Source of the DNA: Flavobacterium urumqiense
GTDB lineage: Bacteria > Bacteroidota > Bacteroidia > Flavobacteriales > Flavobacteriaceae
Direction: 5' to 3'
DNA: 64,000 nt
NCBI RefSeq assembly: GCF_900108015.1
Contig: NZ_FNVP01000003.1
Coordinates: 192,162 to 256,161, forward strand
A model generated the notes under the pieces. It was not told where the DNA came from. It made no database searches and saw only the letters and a program-made list of their open reading frames with translations. Positions within the stretch are counted from its first letter, which is position 1, and every line of letters begins with the position of its first letter. Positions 16,531 to 24,847 of this stretch are shown piece by piece. The translations under genes were made by a program, and so were the position numbers.

Positions 16531-19080
16531 ATGTTTACAGAAAAGGTAATTCAGACACTTACAGAAAGTGATAAAAAGATACTCTTCTATTTTGATACTG
16601 ATGGATCAAAAAAAGAAGAATTAACAGCTATTGAACAATCCGGAATAAAAGTTATAGAAGTAACTGAAAATTATTTTGAATTAAAATACAAGCTGGAAAG
16701 GGAATGGAATACAGAAAAAGTATTGCTGTATCATCCTTTTGTTAAGCCTGGGGGTAAAAAATTAAATAAATATCCTTTACTAGATTTACTCTTAGGAAAC
16801 TTAGAACTTAAACTAGATGAGGTATCTGAATTCATCGCAGAATACAAACTGCATGGAAATTATACCAGCTTAGTAGCTAAATATTTTAAGCTATTAAAAA
16901 CAAAAAGCAATCAAAAAAAATTGGCTCGAATACTGGATCCTGAAAATTTTAGTGATGAAAACTTAAAAAAAGGATTAATATCCATTACTCTGGATTTTAA
17001 TGCAGTGGAAGACAAGTTTAATTGCATGAATAAATGGGTAAGCTTATCCTTGGACGAAAGTAAGTTCAATAAAACAAACACTACACTTGAAGAATTGGAA
17101 CTAGATTCAGTGATTACAATGTGGTTTAATAATTTATTGGACTCAAAAGAAGAAGATTTATCAATTGAATCCGCCACCAACTGGATTACTAAATTAAAAT
17201 ACAATATAATTGTCGCTAACGTTACTAAAATTAAAGCTAACGACACCTACACATCATTAAAAATAAAACGAGCTGCCGACATACACAAACTGCTAAATTT
17301 CTTTGAAGAATGGCAAAAAAATCAGGCAACCAATAAATACATTGACCAAATATTCTCAAATTTGGGAAGTAAGGTAAATACGTCGGCGATACTAAATTGG
17401 TATGGGTCAGCAACAGAATACGGATATTATTCTGAGGAGATGTTAGATGCTATTCTGAAAATGCTTTATAACGAAGTAAGTTCGAATTCATTAAAAACAA
17501 AAGAAGAGTGTATACGTTGGAGGAAGGAAGAATCCATCTCAGCATTTATAAAAGACCAAATTAATTTTCTATACCATTCATCGTCAATGTATGCCATATT
17601 AGAAAGTTATAAATCATTTCGTTTCAATACAGCGGAAGCTTATATCAATGAATATACCACCGAACTGCACAAGGTAGATTACAACTATAGAAAGGCCGTA
17701 ATCGCATTTGATAATGTAAGAGATCATTTAGAAGAATTTGAGAGTACCTCGCTTCTAGTTTTCGAAGCATTAAACAATAAGTACGATCGTTTTTTAATTG
17801 AATTCAATAGTGAATGGCAAAAGTTGTTGGCAGAAAACAATTTTGATTTCCACAATATTAATTGCAACAAACAATTCAACTTTTACGAAGACAATTTAAA
17901 AGACGTTGATTACAAAATGGCAGTAATTATATCGGATGCTTTCCGATACGAATTAGGTTTTGAACTTTATAATGACCTTCTTGCGGACAGTAAGAATAAT
18001 TTAACCATACAGCCTTGTCTGGCATCAATTCCTTCTTATACGAATTTAGGAATGACCAATTTATTGCCCAATAATGGTATTAAAGTTGAACAAGGTGAGC
18101 AAGATTTGGTATATAAAATTAATGGTAAACCGACAAACAGTCAATACCGACAAGCCATTTTGCAAGAGACTGTTCCGGAAAGTGTTACTATTGATTATGC
18201 AGAAATTATAAAGTTTGATAGAGACACCGGAAGAAAGTTTTTCATCAAAAATAAATTAGTGTACATCTACCATGATTGGATTGATTCCATAGGAGATAAA
18301 AAACGTACCGAACACGAAACTTTAGAAGAAACATCAAAAGCGGCGGACCAAATAAAACGCCTTATTCAAAAAATATATGGATGGAATATTTCCCATGTAG
18401 TAGTAACTTCCGATCATGGCTTTTTATTTAATTACAATGAGTTAAAAGAAAGTGATAGAGAAGTAATGCCCAAAGGCAAAGGATACATTAAAGACAATAC
18501 TCGTTTTGTCATCAGCGATGGATTTGAGGGAAAACAAGAGGGGTATGTATTCGACATGAAAAATACAACCAATATTGATACTGATTTAAAAATAGCGATA
18601 CCAAGAGCGATTAATAGATACCGAAAACAAGGAAATATTGGAGTTCAATTTGTTCATGGTGGTGCAAGTATTCAGGAAATAATAACGCCGGTTATTAAAT
18701 ATTACAAGCAAAAAAAGGAAACAACAGAAACGGTAACATTCAGAAGAATTGATAGCGTCAATAAAATTGCTACAGGATCTCTTAAAGTGACCTTGTTTCA
18801 AAATGACCCCGTTTCTAATGATTTGAAAAGTTTAGATATCAGTATCGGCTTATATAATGAAAACGGTGTCCTCTTTTCAAATGAAGTGGAAATTAGCTGT
18901 AATTCAACATCGAATAACCCCAAAGAAAGAGTGTTTGAAATCATTCTGACGTTAAATACAACGGGATCTAAGGCAACATTTTGTCACTTAAAGGCATTCG
19001 ATACTAAAGATAAAAATAAGCTCAATCCAGCCGTAAACGACTTAATTACAATAAGTACTTTGATGGAAATGGATTTCTAA
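16531..19080 (+). CDS. pglZ: BREX alkaline-phosphatase-superfamily protein PglZ
   Basis: This 849-residue protein contains the PglZ domain. MAVIISDAFRYELGFEL (about residues 471-487) includes the metal-binding Asp with the family DAFRYE signature, and HVVVTSDHGFLFN (about 624-636) provides the second metal site with Asp-His. PglZ proteins belong to the alkaline phosphatase fold, and one homologue has been shown to have nuclease activity. PglZ is required for both BREX methylation and defence. It lies 10 bp after the hipA remnant and 10 bp before brxL. The C-terminal 130 residues look like a beta-rich accessory domain. No disabling mutation is seen. Confidence 0.95.
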   Translation: MFTEKVIQTLTESDKKILFYFDTDGSKKEELTAIEQSGIKVIEVTENYFELKYKLEREWNTEKVLLYHPFVKPGGKKLNKYPLLDLLLGNLELKLDEVSEFIAEYKLHGNYTSLVAKYFKLLKTKSNQKKLARILDPENFSDENLKKGLISITLDFNAVEDKFNCMNKWVSLSLDESKFNKTNTTLEELELDSVITMWFNNLLDSKEEDLSIESATNWITKLKYNIIVANVTKIKANDTYTSLKIKRAADIHKLLNFFEEWQKNQATNKYIDQIFSNLGSKVNTSAILNWYGSATEYGYYSEEMLDAILKMLYNEVSSNSLKTKEECIRWRKEESISAFIKDQINFLYHSSSMYAILESYKSFRFNTAEAYINEYTTELHKVDYNYRKAVIAFDNVRDHLEEFESTSLLVFEALNNKYDRFLIEFNSEWQKLLAENNFDFHNINCNKQFNFYEDNLKDVDYKMAVIISDAFRYELGFELYNDLLADSKNNLTIQPCLASIPSYTNLGMTNLLPNNGIKVEQGEQDLVYKINGKPTNSQYRQAILQETVPESVTIDYAEIIKFDRDTGRKFFIKNKLVYIYHDWIDSIGDKKRTEHETLEETSKAADQIKRLIQKIYGWNISHVVVTSDHGFLFNYNELKESDREVMPKGKGYIKDNTRFVISDGFEGKQEGYVFDMKNTTNIDTDLKIAIPRAINRYRKQGNIGVQFVHGGASIQEIITPVIKYYKQKKETTETVTFRRIDSVNKIATGSLKVTLFQNDPVSNDLKSLDISIGLYNENGVLFSNEVEISCNSTSNNPKERVFEIILTLNTTGSKATFCHLKAFDTKDKNKLNPAVNDLITISTLMEMDF

Positions 19081-19090
19081 AAAACAAATT

Positions 19091-21112
19091 ATGCTATTAA
19101 AAGAAAAAATATTAAAATATTTTGAAGGGAAAGTAGTTCGTAAAGACCTGACTTCGAAAATCAAAGGAAATGCAGTAGTTCCGACTTATGTATTAGAATA
19201 TCTTTTAGGTCAATATTGTGCGGTAGACGACAAAGCAATTATTGAGGAAGGTATAGAAAAGGTCAAAGACATTATTAAGAACAACTACGTTCACCGGAGC
19301 GAAGCTGAAATGGTGAAATCTAATATTCGCGATAAAAAAAACTATAAAATCATCGATAAGGTAAATGTTTCTCTTAATGACAGAGCCAATATTTATGAAG
19401 CTGAATTGGCAAATCTTGGTATTAGAAATATTCCAATTTCTGATAATGTTGTAATGCAGAACCAAAAATTATTGAGTGGCGGCGGAGTTTGGTGTATCAT
19501 CAATATGGGGTATTCGCATGAAGAGGATATAAAAGTACGTTGGATAATTGAAGATTTAAAACCAATTCAAGTTGCCAATATAAGTTTCGATGAATACATT
19601 GAATCACGAAAAAACTTCACTTCAGAAGAATGGGTAGACTTACTAATGCACAGCATAGGATTGGATCCGGAATTCTTTAACAAAAGAGGGAAATTAATTC
19701 AGTTATCCCGCTTAATTACGCATGTAGAGAACAATTACAACTTCATAGAATTGGGGCCGAAGGGAACCGGTAAATCACATATATTCTCGGAGTTATCACC
19801 GCATGGAGTATTAGTTTCAGGTGGTGATGTTTCAAAAGCCAGATTATTTGTAAATAATACAGGAAACAAAATTGGATTGGTAGGCTATTGGGATGTGATT
19901 GCATTAGACGAATTTGAGCAGGATAAAGGTTCCAAAAGAGTCGATGGTGATTTGGTAAAAATCCTTCAGAATTATATGGCCAATCAATCATTCAATCGTG
20001 GAAAAGAAACCTATCAAGCAACAGCTTCATTAGCGTATGTGGGTAATACTAAACATACTGTGCCGTATATGCTTAAAAACAGTCATCTTTTCGAATCAAT
20101 TCCAGAAGGATATATCAAAGGAGCATTTCTGGATCGCATGCACATTTACATTCCGGGATGGGAAGTAAGAATTTTAAAAAATAATGTTTTCTCAAAAGAC
20201 TTTGGTTTTATAGTGGACTATATGGCGGAAATTTTTAAAGAAATGCGCAAGTCCGATTATAGTGGCATTTTAGATCAGTACATTGATCTGGATGGATCTT
20301 TATCACAAAGGGATAAAATGGCAATCAGGAAAACTTTTTCTGGATTAATGAAAATAATATATCCCCATAAAGTGGCCAGTGAAACCGAAATATTGGAATT
20401 ACTGGATTTTGCTGTTGAAGGGAGAAAAAGGGTAAAAGACCAGCTGTCCATTATTGACGAAACATTCAGAAGTGAACCAGTTACATTTGAATATACTATA
20501 AAATCGTCTGGAATAAAAGTACGTCCGGAAACACTGGAAAAATTGAATTATCAGGCTGAGGTAGTTGCCAAACAAGTAGAAATAACGACTGAAGCAAAAG
20601 AAGAAAACAGTAATGTGGAAAATCAATCGGAGAAAAACTTTTTAACACCACATCAAACGATTATTAAAGACAATCAAACGGGCATTTCTTACAAAGGGCT
20701 ATTTGCAAGTTATCTGAAAGGAGCCACTAAAATAACAATTCAGGATCCAGACATTAGATTACCATATCAATTCAAAAACCTATTGGAATTCTGTGTGATG
20801 TTAAGCAACAACAAAGAGCCGGAGGAAGAAATTGATTTGGAAATAGTGACTTGGAATACGGAAGAATATTTATTGGACAGCACAACCTACCTTGAAGAAA
20901 TTCAGGAAAGCGTTCAAGAAATCGGCATCCACCTATCGCACCGTTTTGAAAACTTGCATGACAGAAATATAATGGCAGACAATAGATGGAAGATTGGATT
21001 AGGAAGAGGGCTGGATATTTTTGAAAAATCAGAAAACCGCTTTAGTGTAGCTGATATAGATCAAACAAGACGAAAATGCAAAGCATGTGAAATAACGTAT
21101 TTGAAATTTTAA
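19091..21112 (+). CDS. brxL: BREX type 1 Lon-like AAA+ protein BrxL
   Basis: At 673 residues the length fits BrxL. The Walker A motif ELGPKGTGKSHIFSELS is at about residues 219-235, Walker B lies in VIALDEFEQDKG (about 273-284), and a sensor-like VGNTKHTVPYML follows. An insertion rich in Glu and Asn (about 495-520) precedes a C-terminal domain related to Lon-type folds. BrxL is the hallmark of type 1 BREX; it forms ring-shaped, DNA-binding ATPase assemblies and is needed for phage exclusion but not for methylation. The C-terminal CKACEITYLKF is as expected. It closes the operon, and no clear terminator follows within 100 bp. Confidence 0.95.
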   Translation: MLLKEKILKYFEGKVVRKDLTSKIKGNAVVPTYVLEYLLGQYCAVDDKAIIEEGIEKVKDIIKNNYVHRSEAEMVKSNIRDKKNYKIIDKVNVSLNDRANIYEAELANLGIRNIPISDNVVMQNQKLLSGGGVWCIINMGYSHEEDIKVRWIIEDLKPIQVANISFDEYIESRKNFTSEEWVDLLMHSIGLDPEFFNKRGKLIQLSRLITHVENNYNFIELGPKGTGKSHIFSELSPHGVLVSGGDVSKARLFVNNTGNKIGLVGYWDVIALDEFEQDKGSKRVDGDLVKILQNYMANQSFNRGKETYQATASLAYVGNTKHTVPYMLKNSHLFESIPEGYIKGAFLDRMHIYIPGWEVRILKNNVFSKDFGFIVDYMAEIFKEMRKSDYSGILDQYIDLDGSLSQRDKMAIRKTFSGLMKIIYPHKVASETEILELLDFAVEGRKRVKDQLSIIDETFRSEPVTFEYTIKSSGIKVRPETLEKLNYQAEVVAKQVEITTEAKEENSNVENQSEKNFLTPHQTIIKDNQTGISYKGLFASYLKGATKITIQDPDIRLPYQFKNLLEFCVMLSNNKEPEEEIDLEIVTWNTEEYLLDSTTYLEEIQESVQEIGIHLSHRFENLHDRNIMADNRWKIGLGRGLDIFEKSENRFSVADIDQTRRKCKACEITYLKF

Positions 21113-21607
21113 TGTTTCAATTACTTTAAAAGAGTTTAAATTAATGCATCTAACTTTTATATCAGAACTTTAAATCTTAAAATTTTATGTGGAAATAATT
21201 TATTAATTATAAAAAAAGATTTCAATTTATCCAAGATTATAATGTGATACGTATTATATGAGTACTAAGGTTGAAAATTTTTTATTGAAATAACATATTT
21301 ATTTCTTAATTTTTAATGCATGAAAATGAATTGTATACCAATAATCCGGCATTAACCAATGCGTTTTTTTCTGTTGTACTTCACCTTCGGTAATTTAAGA
21401 GATTAATCGTACGGTTAAGCTTTTTAATAATCTTCCGTAACTTCATTAGCGAAAATCAAAGGGGGCATTGTATAATTTACAAGAGTCCCCGGAGTGGGGC
21501 TTTGTATTAATGTATAATTATTTTTGTCGACAATATTGTTTTTTTTAAACCCCACTTTTTTATTACCTACAGTGAATTTCGAGCAGACATTAAAATAAGT
21601 AATGATG
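21113..21607. other. Gene-free gap between brxL and the integrase, with a GC-rich hairpin
   Basis: This 495-bp AT-rich gap holds no convincing open frame. The most notable structure is CCCC (21487-21490) pairing with GGGG (21496-21499), embedded in AGTCCCCGGAGTGGGGCTTT, with T-rich sequence after it. It could serve as a weak terminator or an attachment or recombinase-binding site for the integrase gene whose 3' end lies at 21608. No exact duplicate was found elsewhere in the window. Confidence 0.35.
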
Positions 21608-22825
21608 TTAAATTTGGATTTTATCCATTCTTAATTTTAATTTTTGCATTTCTTCACTTACTTTCTTTTGGACTACTTTTCCATAACTTTCCTGAGTGAT
21701 AATCATGTTGGAATGGCCTAGTAATTCTGAAACTATTTCCATGGGAACATCATTGTAAAGTAAAACGGTCGAGGCAAATGTCTTTCTAGCGGTGTGATGT
21801 GTAATCCTTTTATCTATTTCTGTTATTATTGCTATTTCTTTAAGATAGGCATTAAATTTCTGATTGCTTAAAGCAGGGAATACGAAATTACCCTCTATTA
21901 AATATTTGTCGATGATTTCTTGTGCTTTTGGAAGTAACGGAATGGAGATTTGACGTTGTATTTTTTCTCTCTTCATCTGGATCCAATTCATATTTTCGAA
22001 ACCTAATTGGATATTTTTTATTTTCAGATGTGCCATTTCATTATAGGCCAATCCTGTGTAACAGCAGAAAATGAATAAGTCTTGGATTATGCTTAATCTT
22101 TTTAGTTGTAAAGTGGATTCTTCGAAGATTTTGAGTTCTTCCGTTGTAAGGAATATAATTTCTTTGTGTACCTTTTTTGATTTATATAATATAAATGGAT
22201 CTCTATCCAGATAGCCTTCCGAAATAGCTTGTTTAATAGGTGTTCGAAGTCTTTGGATGATTTTATTAATTGTGATTTGCTTTATGCTCTTTTCTGTCTT
22301 CAGATAATAGTCAAAATCATCCAGAAACCGCAAGCTTAATTCCTTTAAAGGAAAATCTGATTTTTTAAAGTTCCATTTTATGAATGCTTCTAGATGATTT
22401 CCAACATACACGAATTTTTCATAGGTGTTTTCTTTTATTTCGATACCTACCAATTTTTGGATTCTTGAAACATATTTCCTGTAAAAAGACAATATATATT
22501 CTTCTTTTTTGAGTGGTATTCCTTTGTATTCATTAAAGATATTATCTAATTTACATGCAATTCCCTGAAGTTGAAATACTAAAGCAATATTGTAAATCTT
22601 GACTTGGATTCGCTCTAATTGAGCGTTTATATATTTGTGGTTGGCCTCTTGAGAAGTTACTTTTTGAAGTTTGTTTTCCCAATGGGGTGGATTTACAAAA
22701 AGTCCGGTAACAAATTGTTTTCGTTCTTTGTTTAGTGTGATTCTGCAACTGATCGGACAAAAACCTTTTTGGTTTGTTTTAGTTGCATTTATTACAAATA
22801 GAATTGTGATTTTTTCAGGGTTCAT
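21608..22825 (-). CDS. Tyrosine recombinase / integrase (Bacteroidota mobile-element type)
   Basis: From the ATG at 22825 (MNPEKITILF) it encodes 405 residues; an upstream ATG at 22867 would add 14 unlikely residues. The N-terminal part resembles the arm-binding domain of CTnDOT-type integrases (CPISCRITLNKERKQF, then HWENK), followed by a SAM-like core-binding domain. The catalytic domain shows Arg in TGLAYNEMAHLK context, HHTARKTFAS with the HxxR motif, LGHSN, and a nucleophilic Tyr in TQESYGKV. All catalytic positions appear intact apart from possible variation at the first Arg. It probably integrates or excises the island or an element inside it. Confidence 0.9.
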   Translation of the reverse strand: MNPEKITILFVINATKTNQKGFCPISCRITLNKERKQFVTGLFVNPPHWENKLQKVTSQEANHKYINAQLERIQVKIYNIALVFQLQGIACKLDNIFNEYKGIPLKKEEYILSFYRKYVSRIQKLVGIEIKENTYEKFVYVGNHLEAFIKWNFKKSDFPLKELSLRFLDDFDYYLKTEKSIKQITINKIIQRLRTPIKQAISEGYLDRDPFILYKSKKVHKEIIFLTTEELKIFEESTLQLKRLSIIQDLFIFCCYTGLAYNEMAHLKIKNIQLGFENMNWIQMKREKIQRQISIPLLPKAQEIIDKYLIEGNFVFPALSNQKFNAYLKEIAIITEIDKRITHHTARKTFASTVLLYNDVPMEIVSELLGHSNMIITQESYGKVVQKKVSEEMQKLKLRMDKIQI

Positions 22826-22937
22826 TTTACCATTATTTTGAGTTAGACAATACTTGTATCTAATCAAATTTAAAAGTAAAAGAATTGATTTATATGGTTG
22901 TAAAATTAATTATTCAAAAAAAAAGCTGTTGAGTAAT

Positions 22938-23522
22938 TCAATTTAAATAATAATAACTTTTTACAGATGCCATAATTGCGGGGCGAGTTTTGCGTAAAAA
23001 CTTCATTCCAGAGTTTGTAATTATTTTTTTTGTCTTTTTTTTACGTGTGTACGCATGAGATAAGTTTTTTCGATCAAATAGTTCATTACAATTTTTTAAT
23101 TGAATTAAGTCAAAATACCGAATGCGGATGAAAAATTTTTTAAAAAAAATTAATGCCTTATAGACAAACTCATTAGTTTCATCTGCGTTTGATAGATTCA
23201 ATTTCCAATTCAAAGCAACATAGGTGTCTGTTTTAAAAACACTAGGTGGTGCGTTAAATAAATTTTCAGTTTCTTCAAAAATTTTCAATAATAATTCACG
23301 ATTTGTTTTCGAATAAAACGCGAAAGTAATATTTGAATTTACTTCATGTGGCGGTTGAAAAACATCGAATCGAATTGACTCAAGACTATATTTGTTGAGT
23401 ATTATGACAAATCGCCATAAGTTTTGATGTTTCAAAAAGAACGGATTATGCAGTTTATTTTCCATACCGGGTTTAATTTTTCGACTTAAATCTGATAAGA
23501 AAATTTTCGCTAAATTTTTCAT
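22938..23522 (-). CDS. Hypothetical protein upstream of the integrase gene
   Basis: This 194-residue frame is not recognised. It starts MKNLAKIFLSDLSRKIKPG and has a strongly basic C-terminus (YTRKKKTKKIITNSG, then RKTRPAIMASVK), suggesting nucleic-acid binding. Aromatic residues are frequent in the middle. There is no signal peptide or membrane segment. It is on the same strand as the integrase, 112 bp upstream of it, and may belong to the same mobile element as an accessory factor. AT-rich codon use matches the neighbours, so the frame is plausible, but it could be a degenerate gene. Confidence 0.5.
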   Translation of the reverse strand: MKNLAKIFLSDLSRKIKPGMENKLHNPFFLKHQNLWRFVIILNKYSLESIRFDVFQPPHEVNSNITFAFYSKTNRELLLKIFEETENLFNAPPSVFKTDTYVALNWKLNLSNADETNEFVYKALIFFKKFFIRIRYFDLIQLKNCNELFDRKNLSHAYTRKKKTKKIITNSGMKFLRKTRPAIMASVKSYYYLN

Positions 23523-23877
23523 ATTTTTAATTTTATATATTATGATTTGATTTAAACAAAAGCATTGATTTAGACAATTTTTTTATTAAAAGCGTTTGTT
23601 CATTTAACGCAGATAATTTTGTTAAAATTGTACATTTTTATTTAAAATTATACAAGCGGAAGACTACGCCTGATTTAAAAATTACAAAATATTTAAGGGA
23701 GTAAACATAAAATTATTAGATACAGCATTATAAAATAATCTGTAGTTTTTGGTTATTTTTATAGAAATATTTTCAAAGAAATATGTTTCAAAATGTCAAG
23801 AGGTTTACAATTGTATATGAGGAACACATTATTGAAAATCAACACCAGTTTTTGTTATAGGTCACTTATTTTACTAG
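23523..23877. other. Gap between hypothetical gene and serine recombinase
   Basis: About 355 bp of very AT-rich sequence between two minus-strand genes. I see no open frame of note, no clear hairpin with a T-tract and no repeat shared with other parts of the window. Confidence 0.4.
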
Positions 23878-24501
23878 CTAGGCGTGACAAGCCTTTTTAA
23901 CTTTCAAAACTGTACGGGTACTTTTTCCAACTATTAAGGCGGTTTCCCTTATACTTCGTCCTTTTTTCAAATATTTCACTATCTCTTTATGCTTTTCTAG
24001 CAGTTGAGAATTCCCCATTTTTAAACCCAAGATTCTTCCTACCTTTTTTCCAGAATCGATATGTTTCCTGTAGCCGCTTGCTAATCTTTGTTGAATTGCA
24101 CACCTTTCCGCCCTACTAAATTCCGCTAATAGAGTTACCATCATCTGTGCCATCGGGTTGATTGAACCATCCTCGTTCAAAGTTTCAATGTTGTAATTAT
24201 GGACATATAGAGAAATTCCCTTTTCATGAAAAATTTCAAGAGACTTCAATACTTCCAAAGTGCTTCTGCCAAGGCGAGAAAGTTCCCATATCAATATCTT
24301 ATTAACTTGTTGAGTTTCTAAAAACTCGTTGAGGTCATTCAACGCCAACCGATCTTCATTTTTTGCAGCACCGGAAATCTTCTCGTTAAATTCCCCGATG
24401 ATGCTGTAATTTTTATTAAAAGCGTAAACTCTTAAATCATCTATTTGTCGTTCGTAGGATTGAGATTCTTTTGAAACCCTCGTTAGAATAACTACATTCA
24501 T
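23878..24501 (-). CDS. Serine recombinase (resolvase/invertase family)
   Basis: This 207-residue protein has the resolvase N-terminal catalytic domain. VILTRVSKESQSYERQIDDL holds the nucleophilic Ser (about residue 10) and the paired Arg. EKISGAAKNEDRLALNDL follows, then LIWELSRLGRSTLEVL with the conserved SRLGRS, and AEFSRAERCAIQQRLASG. The C-terminus (ETALIVGKSTRTVLKVKKA) is a compact HTH of the Hin/resolvase type. Such enzymes invert or resolve DNA at short sites. It lies 1 kb from the tyrosine integrase on the same strand. A pair of 10-bp direct repeats 107 bp upstream of the start may be its binding site. Confidence 0.92.
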   Translation of the reverse strand: MNVVILTRVSKESQSYERQIDDLRVYAFNKNYSIIGEFNEKISGAAKNEDRLALNDLNEFLETQQVNKILIWELSRLGRSTLEVLKSLEIFHEKGISLYVHNYNIETLNEDGSINPMAQMMVTLLAEFSRAERCAIQQRLASGYRKHIDSGKKVGRILGLKMGNSQLLEKHKEIVKYLKKGRSIRETALIVGKSTRTVLKVKKACHA

Positions 24502-24607
24502 GACTATTTATTTTGATTAGTAAATAAATATACGAAATGCAGCACTATTTTCCAAAGGAAAAATGTAATACAATTTTGACCCGTTAATTTAATTTGAGAA
24601 TAGGAAA

Positions 24608-24633
24608 AAGTACTACATATTTGAAGTACTACA
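24608..24633. repeat. Pair of 10-bp direct repeats upstream of the serine recombinase
   Basis: AAGTACTACA occurs at 24608-24617 and again at 24624-24633, separated by 6 bp (period 16). Each contains the palindromic core AGTACT. The spacing suits a dimeric DNA-binding protein. It lies between the divergent recombinase gene and the 569-codon gene at 24848, so it may be a recombination subsite or an operator. Confidence 0.45.
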
Positions 24634-24743
24634 AGAAATTACGTTAAGTAGCAAAAGTAAATTTAGAGAAATCTGTTTTCAATAAATCCAAAAAGTATTC
24701 AACAAATAAAAAGCTCTTTTGATTACCTATAAGAAAATTATTA

Positions 24744-24784
24744 TATATTTGAAATTAAATAAACCCTGACGTTTGTCAGACAAA
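24744..24784 (+). promoter_or_regulatory. Putative promoter and operator-like inverted repeat for the 24848 gene
   Basis: TATATTTG (24744-24751) matches the Bacteroidota -7 box; a TTTTG at 24717-24721 stands 22 bp upstream, slightly farther than usual for the -33 element. Just downstream, TTTGTC (24772-24777) and GACAAA (24779-24784) form a near-continuous 13-bp palindrome in the predicted leader, a plausible repressor site. Confidence 0.5.
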
Positions 24785-24847
24785 GCAACACAATTTAGGG
24801 TGATAAGTCGGCCATTATTATAAGTTACTTGCAATTTTAAAAAAATC

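Noticed and set aside
22826..22867. Use of the upstream ATG for the integrase
   Set aside because: The extra 14 residues do not resemble the family; MNPEKITILF is the typical beginning.
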